From NCBI GenBank assembly GCA_008508345.1, contig QNGE01001016.1:125212-189211 (forward strand): a DNA stretch of 64,000 nt, in the 5' to 3' direction. The notes beneath the pieces are model-generated. The model was given only the letters and a program-made list of their open reading frames with translations. It ran no database searches and was not told the DNA's origin. The position numbers and the translations under genes were made by a program. Below, piece by piece: positions 44,905 through 57,433 of this stretch (its first letter is position 1; every line of letters starts with the position of its first letter). This DNA comes from Paragonimus westermani (taxonomy: Eukaryota; Platyhelminthes; Trematoda; Plagiorchiida; Troglotrematidae).

Positions 44905-45047
44905 CGTTACAAGAATATGCACTACTGACGAGCTCTAATGAGAGCGAAACTCGAGTCTAGTGCTTCTTTTCGAAAGAGTCTGGCTGGAAAGTCTATCTGA
45001 ATACGAACGCTGAGATCAAATGTGAATGATGTTCAACTCGATTATAA
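44905..45047 (+). repeat. tRNA-derived SINE, plus strand, 3' half
   Basis: It starts within the element at TACAAGAATATGCACTACTG and runs to GTGAATGATGTTCAACTC. Together with the minus copy it can fold into an inverted repeat of about 130 bp with a loop of roughly 190 bases. Confidence 0.9.
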
Positions 45048-48000
45048 TTCAGTGTTGTAATTAGTGATTGCTGTGGTGATCTTGAACAAGCTCGCCCATT
45101 GATCGGTTTTGAATAATGAAAATAGTTGCTTGTGATGGTAAACGGCGGCTGCTTGGAGTTAAAATGAACTTGCTAAGAAAGAGTGAATTTGGTAAGGATC
45201 TATTACTTATCAGTTAAGCGGATCACAAATTTACAGATATAAATGAGAATCTACAGAAAACAAGCGCACTGTGTCGATTCACCTAGGTCGACCGGCTTAA
45301 ACAAACATCCAACGATGGCATTCAAACAGATCTGGTACCATCCACATTCATGCTGAACTACTGGGATCAATAAATGTTTGAACGATACTTATAAACTGTA
45401 GTGACAACTCCATCAGTGTTCGGGGCCACACAGTGTGCCTCCTGTTTATCCAAATACAAACAGCGGAACAAAGAGGGTAGGTGGATGAATGCGCTAGCAT
45501 AAACATTCTTGCTGGACCTCTGCTCGTCTGGACATCCGCCTGCATCGTGTTGCGTAGCGTTTCAGCACAACTGAGACAGGCTGCACCTGTGGGCAACCAG
45601 CTCCAAAGTGAAGCCATGTGCTTATGAGTCTAAGATGAGCCACGCAAATATAGACATATATATATACATACATGCACACATATCCGGGAGGTCACCAGTG
45701 GATCAATGATCTACCAGCCACGTTGGTGAAAAGCAGGCCAGATCCATGTTAAACATGGAGAAACAGTATCCTGAAGACCGAATCGGTCGATTTGGCACAA
45801 CAACAGCTCATTAATCATCCGCGCTAATCTAGCGAGGCCAGCTGTGAAAAAGAGCACCGATGACCAACTGTTTTGACAAGTTCAGTTGACCTGACGATCG
45901 CGTGTGAAAAACAGTCTTGTGGGGGTAAAAGTTATTAATTCAGTCATGTGAATTGACATCTGGCGTGATGATCGTTAGCGCACCGCAAAAAGGGAGTAAA
46001 GTCACTGGATAAGCCACAACGCAGTTTACCGATGATAATTAAACCGTTGATCGTCGGTCCATTGAGGGAAGCACACGTGACCCGAAGTATGGGAAAAGTG
46101 GGGATGGTGAAGATCGTCAGATAAAAACCAACTTTAATTATCAGATAACTTTATCCGACAAATACGACTGTCACATGCCTGAACATCCTCCTCCGGCAGG
46201 TGGTCTTTAGAAAGGAAACAGGTACGGATCTAATAGACCATTTTCATGCGGCAATTACATCAAGCATAAATGATGTATTCATATGGCTTTTGTCATTGGG
46301 AGCCTCAATTACACTAATTTTAACCACAAGAAACTCAGTTACTTGGTAAGCTGGATCCACTGGATGTACTAAAAGCATACAGGTTATGGAAAACACCAAA
46401 CTCTCGCACACACCAAAGTCAGTGTTGGACAGTTAATAAAACTGGCTGTAAAATGCTTCAGGTCAAACAGGAAGAGGAAGTCAGCGACTGTAGGAATGCG
46501 AAAACAATAGTAATTCGAAATGAGGACAATCGTCCAGCTGCATCCTATCAAGGAAGACAAACATGCAGCACATTGCAATACTCAAACAACCGATAAGCCG
46601 AAACACCGGAAGGGGGAAGGCAGTGTCAATTTACCGAGAATCTCCTAATGAATTGTCGGCTTGGTGTCCTCAATGTAGAAGTCGAGTTTGTTCTTAAACT
46701 AGTCAAATGATGGCGCTGTCACATCGGATTCAGCTGAACTGTTCACGAATGGACATGCCTAAATGGAGACGTCCACAATCTAGTGAGTTGTTAGGCATGA
46801 GCAGAGTTCGAAAGGAGTGGTAGTGTGGTTTGTGGGGGACCACGTGTGTAGAAATCAAATAACCTTTGACAGGAAGACAAAACAAAAAATTGGTCCGTTC
46901 AAACAACTTGTCCGGATAAGATAACGAACCAGACATTAGCCTGTCTTGTCACCTTTCGTTGAAACCTCTTAATAGTATGGAAATCAGTCGACAGATACGA
47001 ACAAAAAACCGAGACGAGCACAGCCGTGCGCCAGTGGGTCGCAGAAGACTCCTCTGAATGAAACCATTCGAACATTCTAAACACAAGCACAGAATCAAGT
47101 TTCTCGGGGATTGAAGAGCAGTTAAGGGAAGGGTAAAGCGCTCTGGATTATTTAACCTTCCTGTGTGGTAGTTCCCAGCTGGACACCTCGGTTGTTGTGC
47201 TGACCAAATTGTATGAATTGATCACCGCACTCAAACAACTGGAACTAACTGGCGAGACTGCATAAGATAGTATCCACATTTGCACGATCTGGTTCGAGTC
47301 ATAATTTTGCTATGTCAGAGAAGATCAGGAAGGGAATGAATGTACTGATCAAATTCTGTGGGAGGAATGAAATGCATTCCTATACAAAGTAGATGAGTTT
47401 AGTGGAATGAATACACTCATCACACGGTGGTAAAAAAGGGAGAATAATGGCCAGGAAACATCACCCACATACTACGAGTGATCAGCTCGTAATCCATCCA
47501 TCCAGCAGCAACTTGTAATAGATGTGAATTCTGGGAATGATCGACCTAATTAACCCAACAGAACCGCAAATATCGGTAACACATTAAACAGAATAGGTTG
47601 ATTGGTCGGTGATCCATCTGGTGCTGGTCAACGAACGCTAACCACATTATTCGTTAAATTGTGGTGAACATGAGAATGGAACAGTAGTACAATTAAAACA
47701 ATACACTAACCGGTAACATGCAATAATTATCCCCAATTTTAAAGACAATCATAGAGAAATACTACGGAAGAAAAAGATTCAAAATAATGCATAAGTATCC
47801 GCCACAAAAGTGTGTAGCATGCTAACTAAGCCCAAATATTTGGCTTAACTGATACACAGAATATATAATGAGTAATGATACGCAATTTATCTGAAGGTTA
47901 ACAAATAGCGTTCATTGTAGCCTCTATAGTACAACACGAAGTACGTGAAATATTGATAAAGAAAGATACATGTGTATGTTCTTTTGTACACGCAAATATG

Positions 48001-48309
48001 AGTTAGCCCACATTATCTTATCCTCAGCTGCAGCACGTCTAGTCGGACACACTCAATTACATGTTGAACTGAGCAGTGCGCAAGACTCGAATGTGTGTGA
48101 GTTCCTGCGCGCAATAATGCTAGACGCTACAACCGTTTCTCCCCCCGTACAACAAAATATAAAGTGAAATCAGCTCAAAGATAATTTGAAGTGGCATCAC
48201 TCCCTGTGTTAAAATCCGTTGATTAAGAGAAAACAGAAACGGCTTTCCGATTTCAGGTTAAATGTACACCTTTATTGCACACTCCGCTCTTAGTCTGCAC
48301 AAATGAGCA
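45048..48309. other. Unannotated sequence
   Basis: No gene or repeat family recognised. A short AT/CA-rich simple run lies at 45655-45680. Confidence 0.35.
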
Positions 48310-48690
48310 GCGATCTGCTCATACTCATCATTGACAGCAACAGATCAATGGTTGGCACTGATAATCAGCTGACACACAAGTGTGGGAAGAAGCCATCGAT
48401 GAAAGATGAAAATGAGAACAAACGAGATCCAAAACCGTTCTGGGTTCACACAAGCAAAATCGAGAAGTCTACATTTTGCAAACAGAAGAATGAGTCGTCA
48501 ATAGAAAGATGGCGTCTTTGAGACAGCTTCCTCACGTTTTCTACTGCCCCGCTTCGTCCTAACTTCACAAACGATTAAATCAAGCAACCACAACAGTTGC
48601 ACCAATGAGCTAGCCACCAGTTTCTACACCGTTGCCAGCCTGAGGTCAAGAGGATCCCGGAACTCCAATCCGAGAGACGAACAAGATCAG
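48310..48690 (-). pseudogene. Degenerate LINE 3' end, minus strand
   Basis: It aligns in order with the 3' untranslated region and last codons of the LINE at 56.55-57.43 kb: CATCATTGACAGCAACAGAT / CATCATCATCGACAGCAACA, GAGACAGCTTCCTCACG / GAGACAGCTTCCTTACG, and GCCACCAGTTTC / GCCGCCATCTC. It is shorter and has lost the reading frame. Confidence 0.6.
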
Positions 48691-51600
48691 CAGGCCTACT
48701 AGCAGTTACTTATCGGATCATCAGTCGAACACTCTTGCGCCAATAGACTGAGGGTTTGACAGTAAATGAGAGCACAGCAAACGGCCGATCGATATCCTTC
48801 ACACGTAACCTAGCCAACCAAATCTGTGTGCCTTCAGGGTTGGGGCAAGCAAGCTTGTGTGATCTTTAAAACCGAAAACAATCTTCTTAACCTATCCATT
48901 GTCTACCCATTTATCCTATTTGATAGATGTAAGTAAACGCAAGCATCACTGTTCACAGATCTCAATAAGCGTACAGGACATAACGAGACTACAGTTCGCA
49001 GTTACAAAATAAAGCTGCACAGACTGTGATCTCATGAACAAGTGTCACTTTGACGCAAATTTGTACTGTATCTTATAAGTATGGACTTCGATTTCACTAC
49101 AGCATTTTGGGGTTCTAAATCATGGACTACAGATGTTGCACAATTTTAAATGTCTCAATAGAGATCCTTACCGACCGTAGAACAAGTCGAACACCGAACG
49201 ACGGAACTTTGCATGCAGGTAGTCGCACAGCTCAAATATTCCGTCATCAATGTTTTGGCGCTCAACGGTGGAAATTCGTGAGATCTGGCACTACTGTGTA
49301 GTGACAGAAAGTTAAAAGGCCTTTTTTATTGGTTCACCTAGTTAGTCCTGTGTGACAATCCCTCCATGAAACGTTGGGAGCGAAACAACCTCGTGGACGG
49401 TCGATAATCACTAAACGATTTCCGTGACAGTTCACCAATTACCTTGGTTACTACCCATACATGGGTTGTGCATATGATGATGAATGTACTACATCAATAT
49501 AAGGATGTTTTTATAGTTTCGGAGGAGAAATCAGGCTTCACACTAAGTCGATAAAATAGGTGTAACAATCAATGGTCTCACCTAATGTCACTTAAAGGTC
49601 AGGAAAAAACGAGGGGGAAATGATGGTGCGTTCTGGTTCATCGGGACAGTTCTCCCATATAACTTTCTGATGAACACAAAAACAGAGCAATAGTAAACTT
49701 CAGGATATAACTACAAGAGTAAATAAACGTCCGAATGTGTCATTCAACAACCGTGTTTGTTTGTTAGATCATACATACATTAGCAGGACACGTATTCGAG
49801 CACTGTAGTTTAATATACGGTTGTCAAGCAAAGATGCAGGGGTTGACAAATATGTACTCGGGCACACCCACTCAGAAATTACACTAAAACGGGATTGTAC
49901 AGAACTATTTACCGAACCGAATCCACACTACCGACTTCAAAGTAACGCATGACGGGAAGGCATTTCGGACGCTCCATGAGAGCTCAACAGTCGAACTGCA
50001 ATTCCGGTGACTGGTTTACCTTCATATAAGTTAACCGGCAATCACACTGTAGGTTCAGGTGAACTAACTGCTATCAATCGATTGGAACACATCTAAACAA
50101 ATCGTGAAGGCCAAATGATGTTTAGATTAAATTCAAGGTTCTACAATTTTGGTGTGGCCATACTCATAAGACGCTGCGATGCGCTCTCCCTGAAATCCGA
50201 AATTAAAACCAGCACCAGGACTAAGTGAGTTGGAAAGGGATTCGCGCCGAAAAGCTTTGATACTTACGTACTCCATTCACGAACAGATTTGATGAACAAT
50301 CTGAATAACACGAAAAACATTTGTGAAATAGTTAGGGTTCGTTATTATCGACGACCTAATCATAGACCTCCAATATTACTGGTGTCTATGGTAAAGGAAG
50401 AAACAGATGCTTACTAATAGGTCTTCTGGTGCATAGGAAATCTGTCACATCTCGTACTATCTGTGTTTCCCCAAACCGTTTATTACTTTTTAAGTGACTG
50501 TACCGCAAAAACGTTCACAATATATTTCAGAGAAGTTTAAAGCTACCAGAAAAAATGCGGCCATGCATTCAGCAAATATAATCGTTCATAGACACGCCTG
50601 GGGATACCTTTTTATCGTTTCTGCCACCTAATCGTATCTTGCACCTAATCAAAGGAGAGATGGTTCTCACGTTTTCTCGAGTAGGGTTTCATTACTGTTC
50701 ACTTCAACTTTCCCTAGCATAATTGAAAAATAGACATGAGCACTGTTTTTGTGTTAAATAATTTTTCCCACGTATACTTGGAATTAACCTAACAGGCTTG
50801 CAAGCTTCAGACGCGTAAGTTTTTGGTCGTTTCAGTTTCAAAATAACTTTATTGAAAATTCACTCTCATTTACCAGTAGCCAGAGATTAGGATTACTTCA
50901 TAACTGAGCATGACTCATAACTGACGACAGCTTCTACAATCCAATAGCGTTTTCAGCAGGTAACTTTTTCCAAAAAGCACCGGCCACAAGTTTTCCCCTC
51001 CAGAGTTCGTCAGTGGTATGTGTCCTTACCCGATCAAAAGTAAACATTCAGCCACTGTCTTTCGCAGGTAATGTACGGATTGGCCCCATCGTGTTTACAG
51101 AAGACAGGATAACTCTCCTATGAATCTCAAGCATGAACCCTACGACCACGATCCTCTAGCTGAGGTCAGCACATGAGGTTCATTGGATCAGTTGGGCATT
51201 ATTTCTTAATGGTGATAGGGTGACACATTGCAGGTTTCAAAGCTCACTAGCATCTGCAACTGATGGATCAGTATATTCGCCTGATGATTTGAAGCAGGTC
51301 CACGATTTGTCGACCATCTAGTTCACGTATGCAAATACTGAATTCCAAGATTCAACCGAAAGATTTTGACCAAGCTCACGCTGAAAAGTTATGCGGTCAG
51401 GTAAAGAAATTCACCACCACGGTACAAATAAACAGATTAGTTCCGCGTAAAATTCTCTAACATTCTGCATCTTTGCGTCACCCAGCATAATCCAATAACG
51501 TTGCTTTACACCCAAATACTATGAAGCAATCAAACGACCTAGCAGAATGAAAGACGCAATTTTTCCAAAACCGGATAAAGTTTTTGATACTGTGATCAAG

Positions 51601-52094
51601 AATAAGACGAACTGCGTGCCCAACATGAATACCACACTGCCGAAGGAACGACACTGTAAACTGAACCGCACGCCGAACATTGGCACTACGGTTGGGAAGC
51701 AATCTGCAAGGATTCTTCTAATCTGATGGTTGTAGGTACACACTACCAGAGTTCATTATAACCAATCAAAACCAAAAATGTGAGATGTCTCAAAAATGCA
51801 TACCTGCAGGAGCTTGTTAAGACTTATTCTGGCAATTCAGCATACCAGTAGCCGGCCAAACAGCTTGCTTACAACCCAGCCAGGTTTATGAAATTCCTAG
51901 CGTCCGCTGTGGTAAACGTTACACTGAACCGGCACAGCCCCTAGAAAATGTTTCAGTAAGTTCAAAAACATTATGAGAGATTGCCGATGACTCAATATAT
52001 TTATTAACGCATCCCTTAGTGAGATCACATTTTAATACAAATCCTGTACAAAAGTTTCCTTTCTGTGCCCACACGGAACACTGGGGGACCAGAG
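48691..52094. other. Unannotated sequence with one possible SINE scrap
   Basis: A minus-strand SINE scrap may lie at 50965-51045 (GAGTTCGTCAGTGGTATGTG). Nothing else recognised; open frames at 51478-51743 have no motif. Confidence 0.35.
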
Positions 52095-52360
52095 TACTAC
52101 TCACAAGCGATTGTGGCTAAGCGTTCACATCACATGACTCACTGTACCTAACTTGAGGTCAATGGTGCAGTGGTCAACAAGGTTGTCTCATGAAAGCGTG
52201 GCCAGAGTTCTGGTCCTGGCCGTAGCAAGAATGTGCACTAAAGACAAGCTTCTGACAAGAACGGAACTCGAGTCGTGTTTCTTTTCGGAGGGGGGCCGAC
52301 TGAAAAGTCTACGGGAGTACGACAGCTGCGATCAATTGTGGATGGTGTTAAACGTATATA
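52095..52360 (+). repeat. tRNA-derived SINE, plus strand, subfamily with altered box B
   Basis: GAGGTCAATGGTGCAGTGGT is intact, but the box B region reads GAGTTCTGGTCCTGGCC and is followed by CGTAGCAAGAATGTGCACTA. The copy at 61.9 kb shares these changes, so the two form a subfamily. Its tail leads into the hammerhead-bearing repeat that starts about 120 bases later. Confidence 0.85.
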
Positions 52361-52479
52361 AAAATACTCTATTCCAACGCGAGGGATGCGCTTACCAACA
52401 CAGTGAGGATGTAGCGACCCACAGTATGTTGGACCGCAATTCGACAAGTCATCATAGAAATCCAAGTTTCACATCCTAC

Positions 52480-52690
52480 TGATAACGCCGATCTGTGATA
52501 GTGGGAAACAATGGCGGTGTATTTTGCAGCTCGGGTTAAGGACACTCAAAAGTGGTTGAAATGTTCAAACATATACGTTGAAACACTTACGTACTGATGA
52601 TTTCACTTCGTTTGATGATGAAACGTTTGCAACTCAAATGCCAAGCTAGACGTACATCCCAATACCCAAAATAACGCCGATCTTTGAAAG
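52480..52690 (+). repeat. Hammerhead-bearing repeat, simple (uninverted) copy
   Basis: It contains CGCCGATCTGTGATAGTGGG, CAGCTCGGGTTAAGG, the hammerhead-like segment and CCAATACCCAAAATAACGCCGATC. The same blocks occur at 2401-2680, but there an inverted copy has been added, so this copy shows the ancestral layout. CGCCGAT occurs at both ends about 190 bp apart. Confidence 0.7.
52574..52654 (+). ncRNA. Hammerhead-ribozyme-like motif, diverged copy
   Basis: CTGATGA (52594-52600) and GAAA (52620-52623) are intact, and the predicted cut is after 52627 (GUU). Outer stem I pairs UACGUUGA with UAGACGUA. Against the 2.6-kb copy one base pair has changed from C-G to U-A on both sides and another from C-G to U-G. 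Stem II is weaker here (UUUCAC against GAUGAU), so this copy is probably inactive. The lengths of all spacers equal those of the 2.6-kb copy. Confidence 0.5.
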
Positions 52691-53752
52691 TCTTATGAAG
52701 ACGAGCAATTTGAGTTTGGCTAATGACAAATATTTTGATCCTCTGGAACTTCACGAATTCTATACGTTCTTATCACTCCTTATGTGAAAAAGAAACGTGG
52801 AGGTTTGGTCTTCCAAGATATTTTGCTTGCAACATGTCTGCGCGATACAGCGCGAAGTTTTGTCTAGCGCAAGGTGATATGCAGTAGTCGGTACCAGCAA
52901 AGTTCTTTATTGGTACTTACGGCGTCCAGGCCCGACCTGGTGTGAACGCTGTAACGTGGACCAAGACAAGTTTGTACGATTTACAGTCTACAACACAGAA
53001 GGTTTTTGGTGCATAGCTTTCTGTCCAGCGTGTTACCTAAATAAGTTCACGTTCATCCATAATGAATCAGTGGTAGCGTGAGGACTACTATTTCTAAAGG
53101 TTTCGAAAATCCAGGTATTCATGAGCTATTTTTTCAAAGATGATCGCTTGAACAATCTGCGACGTGTTTCGATGTACGCCCACTCTGTTGGTGAACAATG
53201 CAGGCTGTTCTTCATCACAGAGACTGGTTGTAGTTTGACCCCAAAAAATGGATTTCTCATTTCACCAAACTAGTTTAACTACACTTGTATACACCAGCAG
53301 AACAGAAAGGAACCTGTTGAATATCTTTTCAAGTGGTTATTGAAAGCTATGATAAAATAATGTCAGCACCTCGGTATCTGAACAGAAACCTGGCACCACG
53401 TACCGTAAAATACCTTTTGGTAGGGCCGGATGATTCAATTAAACTGTTCTTAAGTAATTGAAAGCAGAGGTTACCAGTGGCCTCGGAATTAATAGTGGGC
53501 AAAAAGCATCGTTAAATTCGGTGTCCAGGTGGTACCGGTGCAATCGGCGTGGGACCCACGGTGTTCCCCCAGATTTTTGTATGAACAACGTAATCCGTGA
53601 AACTCACTGTTTCCTATCAGTGAGTAGTCACAGATTCTCACCTCAAATTCTCGATGAACAAAGCTGTCTTCAGAGTGCACTAACAACGAAACAAAATCAG
53701 ACAAACAGCGTGTCGCACAATTGCAATAAACCAATTTTTGAAGCGTGTTTAG
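52691..53752. other. Unannotated sequence
   Basis: Opposed open frames at 53458-53826 (plus) and 53489-53848 (minus) overlap; no family recognised. Confidence 0.3.
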
Positions 53753-54254
53753 AAGAAATGTCAAAAACCGATCCTCAACTGACTCACATAGTCCTAGTCC
53801 TTTTGGGTATGATTTTTTCGGGATGATTCCCAATAAGGGGTGGAACAACTTGTCATCTCTAGCTGTTGAAATTAAAAATCGAAATAGACCAGTGAGTATC
53901 CGCGTGTCGAGTCAATCTTGTAAATTAGCGTCTACCACCCTTCTTTCTGGAGATTGTCAGTCCGTTCGTGAACTGACCTGCTCATCTGCGGTACGTGACT
54001 AATTTATGTGGACGGGTGACAGTTGACGGGAAGACGAAAAAAGTGATTTTCCTGAGGTGTTTAACTGGGGGTGCAACAGTTTGGATGCTCCTTTGACTGC
54101 CAACATTTTCCAACCAGCCAGAACGGGGTTCCAACACCCTCACCATACGAACTTAACAAAAGTAATGAGGGATTGCTAGCTGACGTGCTAAACTCTAACC
54201 AGCAGGGTCCTGTCACAATTAATATCACCGTGCCAAAAGTGAACGTCTATAAGG
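53753..54254 (+). CDS. Possible two-exon coding fragment, unknown protein
   Basis: A frame at 53753-53891 (IPNKGWNNLSSLAVEIKNRN and neighbours) ends in phase 0 at the strong donor CCA|GTGAGTATC. A second frame at 54080-54254 follows CAACAG|TTT in the matching phase (FGCSFDCQHF, then SPYELNKSNEG and VTINITVPKVNVYK) and ends at AAGG|GTGAGC. The joined frame is open with a 188-base intron. No start or end exon, nor any known domain, was found. It may be an internal part of a plus-strand gene or chance. Confidence 0.22.
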
Positions 54255-56554
54255 GTGAGCGCAATTAAAAATTCAGGCAAACATCTTCGGTTGAGCTGTG
54301 TAGAGCAAATGAATCTGGGGTGGTTTCACACCATGTTTAACATATTCGAATAGTGCGGGAATGAAGATCTGCATTCGAAAGAAAGTTAAAGAGATGAGTT
54401 AGATAAAAAAAATCATCCCCTTATGATAGTACCGGAGGACAAAAAAGTGTACGGGCATCGTACTGCTCTCCTGAACGCGTTTAGTCCCCACATGACCGGA
54501 CATGCAGAATAACCAACAGTGTTCAGAACATATGAATTTTGAGATGTCACTGAGTTCGCCAACAACCAACATTAATTTTTAATTTCACGTAGAGCATAGG
54601 AAAAGGCGCACTCAGCTGATCTCGCGCAGAACGTCTTCTTGGGACACTGGTTTCGTAATAGGACAACTTGAAGTTAATTTTTCAGTTCAAGAAACACGTT
54701 TTGAGAACAAAGTTGGCAGATATCAAACAGGCAACACATTCATTTACATATGAAAGAGATGGTTTTGAGACTAACACCTCAAATTGTAGATGGTATGGGA
54801 AAAAAAATTCATTTTCCACCATCTAGCTAATTCCGTTGAAACCCATACTCAACTAATCACATCTTCAGGCTATCACGAAAAGAGATAGTTGAGCTGTTAA
54901 GACAGTGTGAAGGACTGTGCTCCGGATGTGATAGTAACAAGCAATTTTGGTAACATCCTACGCGAAAAACGTAAAACGGCGACTTTCACTAACATATCGA
55001 ACCATGAATTATTATTGGGAAGAAGTTGATCATGGTTCTGTTTTACGACCACAAAATGTGAGGTACGCGTTGGAAACAACAGTGATCACGTATAGTTAGA
55101 GGCGCGCGTCTAAGTGTAAGTTAATGACCATTCAAGGGAACAAGGTTGAAGTGGCTGGGATGAAAGTTCGAATAGACAGTGCAGAGACGGTACGTGTCAA
55201 GCCGAAAAAGAACGGGTCCGTAACAAAACCGATGACGGAATTGCGTAAACACCATAAACCACCGACCGACCAACCGCTAACACATTGAAAAGTCTAAGTT
55301 ATCTGAAAAAGAAGGAGAGGTATGGAACTAACGGCTGTCATCGGAGAACCGGTGTGCTTTCCCAATACCAGGAGAGAAAATTCTAACTTAACAGATAAAT
55401 GTGAAAGAACATCCCGTACACAAATTTTACATTTTCATTAGTTTCAGCGCCCCATTACAATAATAACCACTTTGAACCTACTGAGTGTCAAATCAGCGAT
55501 CAGGGGCCCTATTAACGGGAGGTGTGATGTGGTAACCGAACTCCACTGTTAGATCAAAGCCACAAATATGACATTTTCTGACTGGGCTATCAAATTTTGT
55601 AAAGTTCGTCGCGTTCCGGTGTTTAATAACACAGTAGCAGTAAAAAATTAGTATGTTTCCGACTGTTCCAGACAAAAAGTAGAGTAACCTACACTATGTA
55701 TTCAGAAACAATTGTCGGATAAACTTTGGTTGTTATGGTATTAGTTGTAGGGATTATTCGGAGTTCCAACCGACATGTAGGTTTCTTGTTTCAATTAGGG
55801 GCGGTAGTTTTTGCTTTCAAGCTAGTTACAGGTTTACAACTGACGGATGTGCGAAAAGAATTCATATCGCGATTTGTGTCATTCGACTAACTTACTCAAA
55901 TTGAACTCTAAGTTGAAGTTTCCAACATGTTAGTGATCATAACACACTAAGAATACCGTTGACGCACCACAGCATAGGAAAAGGCACAATCAGTTGATCT
56001 CGTGCAGGGCGTTTTCTTGGGACACTCTTGTTTCGTAATAGGACAACTCGAACCTTTAAATGTCTGAAACAATTCAACCTTACGCGTGCTAACGTTCAGG
56101 AGCTGATTTTCGGAGCCCGACTTAATCAAAAAGGCTACACAACAGACAGGTAGGTTCTCATTGAGAAACGTGTATCCAGAGATAGTCTTCAAACTAAAAA
56201 GGCATTACTCGCAGTCTTACCTGCGTCTAATTACAAAACAGCCTAAAAGATTCTATTTGCTACCGTAAGGGTAAACACTCATCGTTCTAATGGCATAGAT
56301 TTATCATCTGAGGAGAAAGAATTAACAGTTAAAAACACCCATGACGAAAGCAAAATTATGCGAACTGTTTGGAACGGGTGATGATAGTGAGTCAAGTCGA
56401 TTGGGGTGTGGGTGACGTCCACGGCGGAGTGCTCGAAGGGTTCGATTACTAACACAGAGAAGCGTTAAGGCCACTTGTCTGTCTACGTGTTCATTATCGT
56501 GTTAAATAGGGAGAATGTTCATGGTTCACCGTTATGATACAGATATTCAATAAA
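54255..56554. other. Unannotated sequence with an 80-bp direct repeat
   Basis: The segments 54593-54670 and 55971-56050 are about 85 percent alike in the same orientation (AGCATAGGAAAAGGC..., ending TTTCGTAATAGGACAACT). No gene recognised. Confidence 0.45.
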
Positions 56555-57433
56555 TGCAAATCATTATCATCATCATCGACAGCAACACATCAGTGGTTCA
56601 CACTAATGCTTAACTGCCACACAACCATGAAGAAAAAGCAAACCCTATATAGAAAGAGAGAAGGAAAAAGAAGGGGACGGGAAAGGACCTAACTAATGAA
56701 AATAACTAAGTCCAGAGTCAAACATTCAACATCAAGGTGCCTACACCTTGAAAACAAACAAACAACCGAGCTGCAAGTGAGAGTAAGGCGTCATCAGCGA
56801 GACAGCTTCCTTACGGCTTTCACTGCCACGCGTCATTAAATGCACTCACTTCACTGACAACTCGGACAAACAACGACAACATTCACGCCACTGAGCTCGA
56901 CTAGCCGCCATCTCACCTAAAGTCTCCAGCCACTGACACTGTGAGTCGTGAGGGCCCCAGCCTGGAAGACGAACTCGATCTAAAGTGGCCACTAGCCACT
57001 TGGTGAACGACTTCATTTCCCTACGCCACGTCATTATCTGTCCACCTCGCACCTTACGCCAGTCGGTCGCAGTGTCAGAAAATAGTGCTCGGTGTGGAAG
57101 ACGATTAGCTGGCATCCTTGATACATGGCCTAACCATCTAAGCCTGTGAAAACGTAGGGATTGAACAAAAGAACTCGCTTGGCAATCATTACCAAACACC
57201 TGCTTTCTAACCTCTTCGTTACTTACACGCTGGTGCCACCCGACACGAGCGACTGAACGCAGACAACGGTGGTCAACTACTTGAAGACGGTTCACGTCTT
57301 CTACCCTGAGCGGCCAGGTCTCGCAGCCGTAAAGTAATACGGCCCTCACCGTTGTTTTATATACGTGACCTTTTAGCTTCAGAGAAATACCCCTCAGTCG
57401 CCAGAGATGCCTCAAATTAGCGAATGAATGCAA
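56555..57433 (-). pseudogene. 5'-truncated RTE-like LINE: C-terminal 195 codons plus 3' UTR
   Basis: The minus frame 57433-56846 is open for 195 codons without a stop. It contains VYKTTVRAVLLYGCETWPL, the conserved block after the reverse transcriptase palm, then HRCLRSVARVGW, LRFHRLRWLGHVSRMPANRL and the distal motifs DWRKVRGGQ and WLETL. It ends CCRCLSELSVK and then a stop. About 290 bp of 3' UTR follow, ending in a CAT-repeat tail read from the plus strand (CATCATCATCG). The endonuclease and polymerase domains are missing, consistent with normal 5' truncation. The intact frame suggests a younger insertion than the relic at 23-26 kb. It differs from that relic in lacking a C-terminal finger. 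Confidence 0.85.
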
